Shown here piece by piece: positions 1 through 12,706 of a stretch of DNA of 64,000 nt. This DNA comes from Aphrophora alni (Eukaryota; Arthropoda; Insecta; Hemiptera; Aphrophoridae), in NCBI GenBank assembly GCA_963513935.1, contig OY740769.1, forward strand, positions 35,863,120-35,927,119, given 5' to 3'. Position numbers and translations under genes: made by a program. Position 1 is the stretch's first letter, and every line of letters starts with the position of its first letter. The notes below the pieces were generated by a model. The model did no database searches. It saw only the letters and a program-made list of their open reading frames with translations, and was not told where the DNA came from.

Positions 1-590
1 ATGACGACATTGTTTCCACAATTTTTACTCAAATCTATTTAATATTTACTCATCAGTAAAATCAATATAGTTATTCCTTTTACACGTTATTTAGATCATT
101 TGTAATTATCACCCCAATACTTTAAGTTTATTTTTAATTACATTAATAAATTTCAAAAAAAAAATCCTGCTAAAAATACAACACTACTAATTGTGTTTGC
201 TACGATTCACGACAAATGTCTTATTCAAAGAAAATATCCTCATTCTAATAATTTTGAGAACCAAAATATTTTATTACAAAAGATGATAATAATAATAATA
301 ATAATATAGGAAGATTCTATTATTTTTTGTTGTTCTATCCCTTAAAATGCATACTCGTGTAATTTTTTTTGTAATTGATATGGTTTCAGTTATAAAATGG
401 CTACATTTTATTTTACAACTTTTTCTTAATTTCTTACATAATAAAGTACGTAATACCCTGTTAAGAAATGTAACATAATATAGTTCCTCCTTTTATTTAC
501 TTCAGTTCTGCAAAAGCCTAGTTGTTAGTTTTAGAAGCAAAATTAGGTTTTCTAGTTTTCTGTATTTAATGTCAAACATGCAGACATAAC
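1..590. other. AT-rich non-coding DNA
   Basis: No gene or recognisable element is seen here. There is a short (AAT)n run at about 285-306. A near-palindrome built on TGTCTAGA lies at about 597-617, next to the decayed Penelope-like element that follows. Confidence 0.5.
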
Positions 591-1123
591 ACAGGCATGT
601 CTAGATGTCTAGACATTTGTACATAAACTAAAGCTAATAAAAAAAAACACCCAGGACAAACCTGAGCTGTCAAAAACTAAAACGAAACTCACATGTGATC
701 AGGAAACCACAAGTCAAAAGAGATCATGAACTGAGTACACAGCAGCTGACAAATACCAACCAAAATAGGTCTGTTCACAACCATAGTCACAGAACAACTA
801 ACGGTCGTGAGACAATCTGCCAACTGGGAGTGGGGTGGAGTTAAGAAACCGGTAGTTTAACTCCTACATTGTTCTCTCTTTTAATTTCTTACCCGATGAA
901 CGCTTTATAATTCCTTCGCTTTCAACACATAAAACAACTTTTTTTTTCTTTAACATTTTGTTTATTTTCAATTTTATGTATGAGGCTTCAATTATATTTC
1001 CTTTATATAAATTATTTTCACGTTGTATTTTTTTTACCTCTTCCCAATTAAACTTATGATTTTCGGACCATGTTCGCGTATTTTTTATTTATCTTCTAGA
1101 ACTAATCGCGTGTTATTTTTGTG

Positions 1124-1360
1124 TTATTTTATTCTTATGTTTAGAGGTCTTTTTGTCTCGCCTATGTATTTCCTATCGCATTCACATTTTATACTATAAA
1201 TACAGTTTTTAATATCTGGAATGCCATTTAGACATTTTGTTTTGACGTGGTGTTGCCTAATAGTATTTTTTGTATTAAATGCGGATTTGATTTTATATTT
1301 TCTAGCAACACGCCTAATCGTTTTCGATAATCCCGGCACATAAGATACTGTCATGTGCAT
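1124..1360 (-). pseudogene. GIY-YIG endonuclease fragment of a Penelope-like element
   Basis: A 78-codon open stretch encodes the linker and GIY-YIG core of a PLE. The key signature is near residues 53-71: IYSIKCECDRKYIGETKR, where the IYSI and YIG blocks correspond to the GIY and YIG of the family, followed by the usual RPLNIRIK with the catalytic-region arginine. The upstream residues (TKCLNGIPDIKNC) form the cysteine-bearing connector common in PLE proteins. The first methionine is only the first ATG in a broken frame, not a real start. Homology continues past the stop at 1124 in another frame. The family call is firm; function is lost. Confidence 0.85.
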
Positions 1361-1427
1361 GATCCCAAATCTTAATGCATTTTTTAATTATGGACTGAGG
1401 ATATCTGTTATTATTTTTGTGATTTAG

Positions 1428-1672
1428 TTATCGGTTTAGATCAACTTTATCAGAACAAATATTGTTGGCTCTTTCGAGTAAGAAATGAACTATTCCTTCC
1501 TTAACCGAGTTAGGGGGATTAGAAAATAGTTTAGATACCGACCGGTGTTTGTTTTTACCTGTGGATCGAGGTCTTAAGGACATCCCTATTTCTTTCAACA
1601 CACACATCTAAAAAATGTAATTTATTATTTACTTCGTTTTTCATGGTTAACGAAATGGAATCCAAAAGTTAT
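1428..1672 (-). pseudogene. Penelope-like reverse transcriptase C-terminal remnant
   Basis: Two minus-strand frame pieces separated by a frameshift near 1545-1557 encode the end of a PLE reverse transcriptase. The first reads DSISLTMKNEVNNK then LHFLDVCVERN and runs into a stop at 1555. The second reads KLFSNPPNSVKEGIVHFLLE and ends at 1428. In intact PLEs these are the conserved FLDV strand and the SNHP..KRGV..L..RA thumb helix. They lie directly upstream of the GIY-YIG fragment in the expected order and spacing. It is a broken copy with no known activity. Confidence 0.78.
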
Positions 1673-1760
1673 GCAATTTGATTAAACTTATTATGTTGAT
1701 ATATATTTGTCCAAATCTCGTAGCCTTATTACCATCTTTGAAGTATTCGTCAGTTGTATG

Positions 1761-4700
1761 TTCAATCCATTGTCGATTTCCAAATCACGCCTCCTTTTTG
1801 TTTAAACACGACACCTAATATTAAACATTCTAATAGGTAGTAACCATACACATAAATCTAAGCCATTGGAAAGAATTACTATAAAGAACCGTTATATGTT
1901 ATTTGCTTAGAAACCTTATTATGAGAACTTGACAATTGTGATGCATTGCCTCATTAGAAGTCATTAGTTCTACTTGTCTACGTGGCACAAGTCCTGTGAA
2001 TAATTACTGACGTGTAATGTGATAAATACGTGTTGAAAGCTGGATTTCAATTCATCAAACATTTCATTAGTCGTTTACTAGCTGGTTTATTAAGTCATGC
2101 AGGCATGGAGAATATCATTAAAAAGCGTAAGATTAAGTCCGTAAGTAAGTTAACACCAATGTTGTTAGACTCTAGCCCATATTTATATAAACAAGACAAT
2201 CATTTAAAGTAGTTTAATTAGGAGGTGTACGTTAAGTATTATTAAAGTGTCAGAACTATTCTTATGACAATGTAAATCCCAGGGAAAAGCTTTTTAGAAA
2301 AAATTTTAATCAAGAAAAGTCATGAAAACTTATGTTTTATATAACTTGTTCCTATAAAATGTATTCCTTTTTTTTCTAGAAAAAATGGTCGGTCCGTAGT
2401 TTTTCCATGAAAATATTAAATTGATCAATGCTTTCCAATATATAAGGAATAATTGCTCTAACAGTGCAAAATCTTTCATAAACACCCAAAAATTTAATCA
2501 GTAAGAAACAAATTAAGTTAGCATTATCATCCAATGAAATTAAAATAAAATTGGAGGAAAACATTTCATTGAGCTCGAGTAGTTTACTTTAATTTTGTAT
2601 TTAATTTAAAAAAAATACTACTACATAACTTAATTAATAATTTAATTTAATTGCGCAAACGTTTTAAAACAATCAGTCTTCTTTTAACAATGTCGACTTT
2701 CATCTAACTACTGGGTTTCAACCATTTTTAACATATAACTTAATATAAAATATTTACTTAGAAAACTAAACACAACAAAATAGAAATGTAATTCTTCTAA
2801 GTATTCTTTACAGTTCTCGGAAAAATATAATACCATTGTATAAATATGTAATAATTTTAAAACGAAAATTTCAAAAATAATATCTTAAGTATTTGTACTA
2901 TTTCAATCCTTGTGATAGACTTTACATTAAAGACCTTACCCACATTCATTTGTTACAATCTGATGTTTTTATATATTGTATATAAATTCTGGACCCTAGT
3001 TACAATATAGTTATTAAGAAAATGGTAATATTGAACATCAGTCAGGAAGAACTTATTTCTGAGACTTAACATTGTTTAACATCAGCTTAAAACTTCCACA
3101 AATTTCTTATTTATTGCTTGTTTATATGTAAATAGTGACTGCGAAAGATTTTCATAAGGAAGCAACTAGTAGAGTAAACACCGATATATTAGTTTACGCT
3201 GTTATCTACATGTAATATAATGTTGTATGTAGTAACATATTTGACAGTTAAGTTTAATAAAGATAAAACAATGTTTAATTTATGTTCATAATTTAAACCT
3301 GGTGAGTAATTAATAATCATCAGTTCATAAATTTGTAAGTTTTAAATTTCAATTAATTATTAATTAGTTAATGAATGGTAAAATCAAATTTGGTATTATT
3401 TATATTTGACGTGACGCAATGAGTTGTAGAGCTAATTTTAGCAAACAAATTTCATCGCTTCGGTAGCTGCGTCTAGATGTATTATTATTAATTGCTTTTT
3501 CATATTATCAATAACTACCCACATATCAACTAATACACATAAAGGGCTTTCTATCAATTACTCTATGTTTCGATCCTAATTGTTTTGTAATGAAAATAAA
3601 AAATGCTTTTCCATTGTTAGAGTATTATACTTAGGTGACTCCTCTAATCTGAGTATTCAAATTATATGAATTAAAACAATAATTAATTTAAATTGAATTT
3701 TGACTCTCAATAAGTAAATAGTAAATAGAACTGATTTTATTTTTGTAAAACCGATAAAATTGTTATATTTGTTCCAGTTATTACAAGCAATCTAGAATTA
3801 TCTGTTAATGTAGATTTCCCTCTGCGATAAAACGTTTAGGGATTAACAGACTTTTCGTAAAAAATGATTAATATTCACAATAAATCTAATCAATGATTTT
3901 TCTGTCAACTCAATCATTTCCAAAACAATTCTTGTAGTCAGAGTTGAAACGTTATATTTCTTTATCAAAATGTTTTTTACATATTTATTTCAATTTGATT
4001 AAAAAATAATGTTGTAATAAAAGTAATAATTTATCTTATTTAAATAACATTCTCACAGACAGATGACTAATTCAGATCAGACTACATCGTTTTTTGTGTT
4101 TAAGAAAACAACATGAATAATATGTTAATTAATTAAAAAATTTGTTGTCAAAGAAATAAAATTATTAATAAAGGGCTATACTGCGTATGAATGTTAAACA
4201 TACTTTTCTCAATATATTTAAATACCTAAATGTAAATATAACTTATAATGAAGAGTAGTTCCCTGTCTCGTATAAAAAAAAATTAAAAAAGAAATCGAAG
4301 AAAAAATTATAATGTTTGTTTTTGAAATTAAAAGATTAGGCAGATTTTAATTGCTCTATTCCATGACAATTGAGTCCATTTAAAGACGATTAATTTGGTA
4401 CAATATTATGTATGGTACTCGTTAATGAAAAGGAAATATATAAAAGGATTGTTATCATGTCTCTTCCTCCCCATATATTTCCTCCCTCCTACTTTTATAT
4501 TGAAGAGAGTTCACTGTATATCACTTAGGTGCAGAATAGTAAGGTTTTTCTTTTAGTAAAATTAAGTTATTTAAAGTTTCAAAACTTTGACAATGATGAA
4601 TTTAAAAAACCTGATTGATTGTAGATGGAAATAACATCTTATAGAGTTTTTATTATAATGTAAATATCGTACCAGGATTAAACTGTTTGGATATATATGA

Positions 4701-7474
4701 CAAACGTTATTAAATGTATGATTTTATTTAGTGTTGAGTTAACTAAGACAATGCTCCGTTTCACCAGTACCACGAAACACAGGACACAAGGTCAGTGAAA
4801 AATATTAATGAACCCCTTTTTCCTACAATGTGAATAATCCTACACTTTGTGTATTAATTAATTATATGTGTATACGGTCCGTTTCCATTGTAAATCCAGC
4901 ACAGTTTACTTTTTTTCTTTAAATGAAATATTAGATTTTGTCCCATTAACTTTGTAGAAAATGTACGCTAGGCAAAGGAAATACTATGTTAAAGAAGGGG
5001 GAAAACGGTGTAGACATTTTTTTCCCAATGGAATGACCTTAACAATTCAACTAATAAAAATAAAATTTAATGTGTTATATAATCATTTTTACCTCAATCA
5101 TTTATTTTACTTAATATTTAATTTTCTTTAAATAACGATACTTGTTTGCACCCTATTTTTATTACAAATATAACAGCTTAGAATCTCTCGTTTTCATTTT
5201 GACAATCAAAGCAAAGTTTAAATCAAAACATAAAAATAAATATCAATGCCACTTTGAACGTCCTCAATGAAAAACAACATTTCAGTTACATTACTGTTAA
5301 AATTAAGATTTAGATATAATTTAAATGTTGCCCAACCGTGTCTAGGCTCAAAAATATTTCATTTAACAATTGTACTACTTATGTATCTAAAGTTGAATCT
5401 TGCGTATTTTTACTTCAATAAACTGATTATATGTAACATGTTGAAGTGATGAAAGTGCTAACGAGATATATACATAAGTATACAACTGTAGACGGAAGGG
5501 CTGAAGAGGTCATTAGAAGCAGGAGATGCTTCAACAACACTATTTATTTATAACTGCATCAGGTACTTACTATCTTCTAACACAAAGCCTCATAACGTGG
5601 TAATTATATAACTGTATTCAGCTCCACAGAAATGTAATTTAAAGCAGAACAAAAGAGTTTTTTAAGTGCAGCATTTCAACTAGTTTATTATTTAAATATT
5701 ATCTAAGCAAATTTTGAATTCAACAATTTGCATTGTTGGTATATTACACTAAAATCTAAAATAATAAATATAATTAATTTAACATGTAAATATTTTCATT
5801 CACAAAACAAAGCTTCAAATATAAAACTATTGAAATACAAATGTATAGGACTATAAAAATACGGAATATTAAGTAGTCCTGTAGGCCGTGCATATTTAAA
5901 CATTTGCATTGTTTTATACTCATGACACAGACAGGAAAAATTAAATAAGTATGATTAATTCGAAATATTACAACATTGACGAAAACCAATGAAGTAAGCA
6001 TTAGTTGACCTAAAGTATATGTTATTTAATCATGTTTAATTTTGAATATATTTATTTTAACTACAGAACAATATTATTCATAATTTAAACCAATTTTATA
6101 ATTTTAATGATTTAAATTTTAAGTTACAATTATTTTTTGATGATTTTAACTTTATGTGCTATACTTCTATTTAGTGTGAGAATGTTCAATTACATATTAT
6201 AATCGCTTTTTAATTCAGAACATTCAGGAAACGTAATATGTTCTAAAAATTTATAATTCACAAAATATATTTGTTACAATAATAGCGGTTGAATTGTCGT
6301 TATCAACAACATATTCCTCGTTGTTTCAATTGGGAAGTCAAACTATAAAAAAATAATGATAATTAAACCTGACTCCCTTAAAATATATCTGAAGAGCGGT
6401 ATACTTTTATCAAATTATACTTTTTATAAAACTAATCTTCTCCGTCATATTCGATATTTGAAGTTTGGGATTCTTCTTATATTCATTGTTATAGCTTAAA
6501 ACTGACAATACCCAGAAGTGAAATAGATAGAAACAAGACACACTGTTATGTTTTATGATTGGAAATTAGTGTTTGTGACTTTGTATTTATTAGTATTTCT
6601 CATTCATGGATTTGTTTCCCTTTAACACAGTTTTAATTATTTATATGCATAACAAAGCGTAAGATACAAAGTGAAATGTGTTTGTATTTAAAACAGTTTT
6701 CAATTGTAGTTAAATTTTAAGAATAATTATTTCCATTTTTTACCAATTAATTTTGTTTGTTGACAACATACCAAGTTATGAAATTTTCTTTTTGTTTTGT
6801 GCTATGCGATTGAAAACTATCAAGTATATTTTGTCAATTTTATGATTTAAAATTAGGTTTTAACATTTTTTGATTCAAAAATTACTATTCTACTGAACAT
6901 TGTAATATTAGCACAACCCTTCACACGCCTATAAAGTATTAACAATTGCAATAGAAAACTAAACGTGTAGTAAAGACCAATACATTCAAGCATACAACAT
7001 ATATTTATCATAGTTAATTAGTCTATTAACTGATTATTTACAGCATGTAAGTTCTTGTGGGCGTGGTGGATCTGTGTAAAAATATATATTTGAAATAACC
7101 ACAATGAACTTCGTACTTTGTCCATACCCCCTCTCTCGTGTCAGTTGCTCAGTCTTAGAGGAGTTCGTAATTTTAATAACATGTAAACAAATGATGTTAA
7201 CCCCAAATTCTGTGCATTTTTTGTTTTAACAACTACGTCCACATAACATCAAGATAAGATTAGTTTGTGAACTCTTTTTGAAGAACGACAAGATAGTTTT
7301 TCAATTTAAAATTTTATTAGTTTTTTGTTTCTAATTCAAGCATTAAGAAAGAATTCCTCCCGAATTTATTAAATATTATAATGATTCATTAATGCAACAG
7401 GTTCATACATAGATTAAAATATTGTATAACAAATCAGATTTAGAATACTATTTTCAAAATATTTCACATTGTTA
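1761..7474. other. AT-rich non-coding DNA, nothing recognised
   Basis: No open frame here resembles a known protein. Short frames at 2030-2212, 2376-2564, 5267-5449 and 5774-6001 have ordinary AT-rich composition and no domain signature, so they are not called as genes. No tandem repeat or RNA gene was recognised. Confidence 0.5.
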
Positions 7475-7797
7475 TAGTCTGTGATTGACATTTTACTACG
7501 TTCAATTATTAAAAATGACGATCCTAAACAGCTGTTATAAAGACGTAATTTTATTGGTAGCTAAAGTAAATTTATGTAAACTCACATTTGAGAAGTTTCA
7601 AGAGTTCATAAATAACTAAAATTTAATCGTAAAAAAACCCAAGAGTTTTTACATAAATGAATCATTTGTGCTCTTAACAATATCATTGCACTGAACCATC
7701 TCTCAGATCTCATTTTTAGTATATGTTTAAAGCTGGAATAAATCCAATACTTAGTGTTGTATAAAAAAAAATAAAACTATGATTTTCGTTCCATTTT
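7475..7797. repeat. Tandem duplication, copy 1
   Basis: This segment begins TAGTCTGTGATTGACATT and is repeated after the N gap. An ungapped alignment by eye of the first ~190 bases gives about 15 differences, so identity is roughly 92 percent. It contains the shared blocks AAACAGCTGTT, TTTATTGGTAGCTAAAGTAA and ATTGCACTGAACCATC. It breaks off at the assembly gap. It has no coding signature. Confidence 0.85.
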
Positions 7798-7997
7798 NNN
7801 NNNNNNNNNNNNNNNNNNNNNNNNNNNNNNNNNNNNNNNNNNNNNNNNNNNNNNNNNNNNNNNNNNNNNNNNNNNNNNNNNNNNNNNNNNNNNNNNNNNN
7901 NNNNNNNNNNNNNNNNNNNNNNNNNNNNNNNNNNNNNNNNNNNNNNNNNNNNNNNNNNNNNNNNNNNNNNNNNNNNNNNNNNNNNNNNNNNNNNNNN
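7798..7997. other. Assembly gap (200 N)
   Basis: There are exactly 200 N, a round number that suggests a nominal gap size rather than a measured one. Because near-identical sequence lies on both sides, the gap probably marks a place where the assembler could not resolve the duplication or two haplotypes. Frames drawn across it are meaningless. Confidence 0.97.
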
Positions 7998-8251
7998 TAG
8001 TCTACGATTGACATTTACTATGTTCAATTATTAAAAATGACGAACCTAAACAGCTGTTGTAAAGACATCATTTTATTGGTAGCTAAAGTAACTTTATGTA
8101 AACTCACATTTTAGAAGTTTCAAGAGTACATAAATCACTAAAATTAAATCGTATAAAAACCCGAGAGTTTTTACATAAATGAATCATTACAATAATCAAA
8201 AGGTGAACAAAATAGTAATAACAATGTTACATTTAGTTTTAGAAAACATTG

Positions 8252-8312
<61 letters not shown>

Positions 8313-8490
8313 ACATATATTAATAATTATATTAGAAGTTGTTAATATAATTAATATTGAATTTCTCTTAACACTATCATTGCACTGAACCATCACTCAG
8401 ATCTCATTTTTTGTGTATGATTAAAGCTGGAATAAAGCCAATACTTAAAATTGTATAAAATAAAATAAAACTATGATTTTCTTTCTAATT
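7998..8490. repeat. Tandem duplication, copy 2, with a TA-bearing insert
   Basis: This second copy of the unit at 7475-7797 begins TAGTCTACGATTGACATT. The two copies stay colinear until GAATCATT at 8181-8188. Copy 2 then carries 176 bases (8189-8364), including a (TA)n array, that copy 1 lacks (copy 1 has four bases there). Colinearity resumes at CTCTTAAC and runs to about 8490. Confidence 0.85.
8254..8309. repeat. (TA)n microsatellite
   Basis: An uninterrupted AT dinucleotide array inside the extra insert of duplication copy 2. Confidence 0.98.
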
Positions 8491-8730
8491 TAAATTTAGT
8501 GACTATAGTTACAATAAACAACGTGTATAAAAAATTTCGATATAACAAAATTGTAATGATCACACCCTTTATCTCATTTTCTCTGGTACGATTATTGATG
8601 AAATATAGGTAATAATTTAAATTTTATAAATTTAAATTTTTAAAATTTATTTTCTTCGAAATTTTAATTCAGAAACTATAGTTACACAATATAATACCAA
8701 TGGGTATTGAACAACATCGATATAACCAAA
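8480..8730. repeat. Degenerate local repeat, ACTATAGTTACA motif
   Basis: The block ACTATAGTTACA followed by TCGATATAAC occurs at about 8501-8544 and again, diverged, at about 8675-8726. This suggests a small old tandem duplication next to the larger one. Confidence 0.45.
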
Positions 8731-9637
8731 TATCGTAAACCATCGAAAATTACCCTTAAAATATCGAATTGTTCATTGTCGGCTGTTGGCCGACATGTGA
8801 TCGGCTCATTTATCAAATTTTGTATTATTTTAAAAATTTATAAAAATACTAGTAATCGGTTATACTTAATGAATATAACAGGCATAAGGACTCAAAAGAT
8901 CACGTCTTTGTTGTTGATATAGTCTCCATTATCGAGCGTCTTCAAAAGAAATTATAGTAATGAGAAAGAGATACGGACAACAAGTTGAAAATGACTTTAC
9001 TATTTCTTTCGTCATAATCATTAAATGGATGTATAAAGTTTTATTTGTCTTTCCACACTTATATTATGCAAATCAAAACATACTGTTGTTACGACTTTGT
9101 ATTTATCCTTCCTGAACAATCTAAGGAAGGATCCAACTCTTGAATATGTATTTCAGAACAATACGAAATTTCTTATTTTCCTTGAACTCGTTTGTTGTTG
9201 TAATCTGAGTGCATGTATGTCGACCCAAATTACACTTCCGCTCGGCAAATCAGTAGCATTTGAGGTTTGTGTTAAGACTAAACCAGGATAATTCTAGACT
9301 TTTCACATAAGTAAAAAGTACATGAAGTGAGATATTCAATTTCAAAGTCAGGAACTTTAAACAATATATATATTTATTAAAGAAATTGTTTTCGTTGAGA
9401 TGTTTAAAATTACACCCAAAGGCTGAAAAAGACATAACGATGGATTTATTTTCCAATTTCTGGACCAATATTCCGGATATATTAATTTTCATAAATTAAT
9501 GAGGTTTAATATTATATACAACTTTTTCTTTCCGACTAGACCATGCCATTCTTATTATAATCATTGACAAAAAGATTGTTCACCGTCTTGAATTTAAACT
9601 GGCGAGTTTGACGACGTTACACGAAGATTAATGGAAC

Positions 9638-9638
<1 letters not shown>
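8731..9638. other. Non-coding DNA with a small GC-rich hairpin
   Basis: No gene is recognised. A perfect six-base-pair hairpin, GTCGGC and GCCGAC around a TGTTG loop, lies at 8778-8794. The short frames at 8707-8922, 9097-9291 and 9250-9492 show no domain signature. Confidence 0.45.

Positions 9639-9706
<68 letters not shown>
9639..9706. repeat. (TA)n microsatellite
   Basis: A pure TA array, separated by about 20 bases (containing GATATGGATAGATAGG) from a long GA array. Confidence 0.98.
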
Positions 9707-9707
<1 letters not shown>

Positions 9708-9723
9708 GATATGGATAGATAGG

Positions 9724-9868
<145 letters not shown>

Positions 9869-9903
9869 TTTATTTCTTAAGCAGTGTAGTTTTATTCTTA
9901 TAA

Positions 9904-12640
9904 CGTCATCCCAGAGATTTTCCCCCCATAGTGCGTTTGAGTTTCTGCAGTAAAAAATGTTATTTGCTTTTTAAACTTTTTCACCACACAAAGGTACAAT
10001 AATTTACGCCTTTGAAGAATATATAATGTATTTCAATATATTAAAGACTTTTTTTCTTTATAATTTAATCGATTTTTATTATTAACATAAAATTTAAGAA
10101 AATACAAATGATTGATTATAAAATGTAGTTATTTTTAACTGTCAAACTAGAGTCTCTTAATGAGGGAAATTGTTAGTGTGTATTAATTTTAAAATAATTA
10201 GCAAAATTATAGATAATATATTTTTATATTATAATTACGTCATTTGTGACACAGAAATGTGAAGAGCACACGGAACTAGTGATAATAAATACATGAATAA
10301 CTATATGAACAAAAGTATAAACTATCTATAGTGCAATAATAAAATAAATATAAGAAAGGACACCATTATTATAAAGAATCAGACATGTTGCAAGTAATTA
10401 TCATTTTAAATATTTGTATTCGGATTGAATGTTTGTACTCCCATTCTCTTTAGAAAATTTTAAATTAAAATTTAAAATTTGAAGAAGTACAAATACAAAA
10501 ATTAAGAATACAAATAGTACATGTAATAATTTTTAATTACTTAAAATTTGTGGTCACTAATATTTCCTAAACCATTCCTAAACTCATTTTTTATTCAATA
10601 AAATTTCATATATATTTAAATCAATACCTTTTGATTTAAAAAAAAAGACTTATGAAAAGTTGATTGAGCTTAGTTTTGTGTATTATCGCCAAATTTGCAT
10701 ATACAATGTTTTAAACTGTATTGGATACCACCACAATCCAATCGTCACGAAAAAGATATTTTGAAATAATAGATTTGGTTCGTTATAAGCAAAGAACAAT
10801 GACTTATTAATGTGTGTTTTTAAAAATAAGGTAATTATATATAATAATTCACTATACGAATATCGGAATACAAACCAGAGGGACGCACTAAATACACTGA
10901 GCATCATAGACGATATTGATTAAAATTAATAGGACATTTGTAACCACTTACGGTTAAATCAAGAAATAATAAATTCACTGAGATTGAAATGAAGTTTTAT
11001 TAATTTGTTAATATTGAAAACCAGTATTGATGACAAATTCTCGATACTGTTTGATATTGTTTTACCAATTATTTACAGTGTTAATTGGTTGACAAGAATT
11101 TTATGAAATGTCTTATGTATTTTGACAGTATCTCTAGTTAAAACTAAAACTTACGGTTTTCTTAAAATTATTTATGTATCCAGTTTTTTCTCTCAACTAT
11201 TCAGAATCCAAAAGAAAATTATTTGTTGCCACTTTTAAAAATGCTGTTTTGGTGGTTATAAGCTAAAAGAAAGCGGTATTAAAAAGGGATGATTTATTAA
11301 TTATTATTATTTTTTAATGAAAATATTTATTTCACAAACAAAAACAACAGTACTCTTCAATATTACATACATAAATTGTTGTTTAACTATAAGACTTATG
11401 TAAGGATTAATATAATCGGATTATTTATATGAATCATTTAAACACCAATACAGAAACAAGTAAATTTTTTTTAGATTCAGTGACTAAATAAAAACTTGAG
11501 TTCCACTATTTCCTTTATTATTAAAAGAATAAAAGTGTTTATTTTTAAGAATAAAATTTCTTTCTTGTCAAAACTAAGCTTTTTCCTCTTGTAGTTTCTG
11601 GAGTTAGATATGTGTAGAACAAGTCGCCTTTGACATTTTGAGTAAAATGTTTGTATGGAAAGATGTTTATTTCTTAAAATATAATCTAAGATATATTTTA
11701 TTATAAGATAATAATTCGTCATCAAACAAAAGGTTTACTTAATGAATTTACATTGTATACAAAGTGTACCCATTAATTTTAAGTAATAGTTTAGGATAAA
11801 ATAAATAAATGTAATATCTCTAACTTTGTGAAGATTTGCCTTATTGGTAACTATGTCGTTTAAATAGTTCAGAATAACCTTATATTAAATTAACAATTAA
11901 AACAATTTTTGTCATTGATATATATTTGACCTTCCTTTACAATGTTTCGATTATTGATGATGAAAAGCTGTCCACATATTGATCTACCCAGAAATCATAT
12001 TTCGATAAATTCACTAATTAAAAAAAACTATTCGAATATCAAAAGCAATTACAATTATGCCTTGGAATAGGCTACGCTTTATTAACTCCGGGAATTTATT
12101 CATGGCTCTAAATTACAACTGAATTGAACAATTGTAACACGTTTTATATAATAACCGTTATTGCAAAATATTGTGTGCACTTTAATATTTAATTATGATG
12201 GAAATAGTAAAAAGAAACAGCACATATTTTTGTTCATATTTTATACAGATAGGTATTGATAAATATCATATTCCTATTCAACTTATATAAAATACTTCAA
12301 TATTAATAATTTCAATTATATCTATTACAATTGTTTGAATGATAACAAATATGTTAACAATTTAAAATTGTTACCACTCTTGTGACTATTTCATCAATAC
12401 TGAATTTATTTAAATTAATTAATTTAGGAAATCTCTGTAACAATAAAACTTTTAATCAATTTTGTAACTTGTTTGAAATACATGCGTGAAATTAATGCCT
12501 CAGCCAAGTAGAAAGTCATCACTCAGAAAATAAGAACGATAAAGTAAAAAAAGTTTTACAATATTATGTATATATAAGACAAGAATATAACACCCTGTGT
12601 GAGAGAGAAACATAACGACCTTAATAAGTATATTACAAAT
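9904..12640. other. AT-rich non-coding DNA
   Basis: No gene or mobile element is recognised. Frames at 10683-10907 and 11477-11725 are low-complexity and AT-rich, without a domain signature. Confidence 0.45.
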
Positions 12641-12655
12641 AGTTAATTAATTTAC

Positions 12656-12706
12656 TCCTGATGAGCATCGTATAGATTTGTTTTGAAAGGCAAAACTAAA
12701 TAAAGT
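12656..12706 (+). other. Weak hammerhead-like motif followed by AATAAA
   Basis: CTCCTGATGAGCATCG is followed by GTATA, GAT, and then TTTTGAAAGGC and AATAAAG. The order CTGATGA, a small hairpin, GAAA, then a polyadenylation signal is the order seen at PLE 3' ends. Only a three-to-four base-pair stem II (ATC/GAT) can be drawn, so this may be chance in AT-rich DNA. Confidence 0.25.

Larger units (their letters stand above)
600..1760 (-). mobile_element. Penelope-like retroelement remnant, RT end plus GIY-YIG
   Basis: This is the decayed 3' half of a Penelope-like element on the minus strand. Reading down the minus strand from about 1672, frame pieces match the end of the PLE reverse transcriptase (NNKLHFLDVCVERN at 1555-1672, then SNPPNSVKEGIVHFLLERAN at 1428-1544). 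A GIY-YIG endonuclease segment follows at 1124-1360. After a stop and frameshift, WSENHKFNWEEV and IIEASYIKL-type residues continue to about 900, which is the usual distal part of this endonuclease. PLEs use a telomerase-related reverse transcriptase, and the GIY-YIG nuclease nicks the target. Stops and frame changes show the copy is dead. The end near 600 is a guess; the coding match itself stops near 900. The upstream reverse-transcriptase core is not seen above about 1760. Confidence 0.82.

Noticed and set aside
7716..8027. Frames spanning the N gap
   Set aside because: Unknown bases were read as open codons; there is no evidence of coding.
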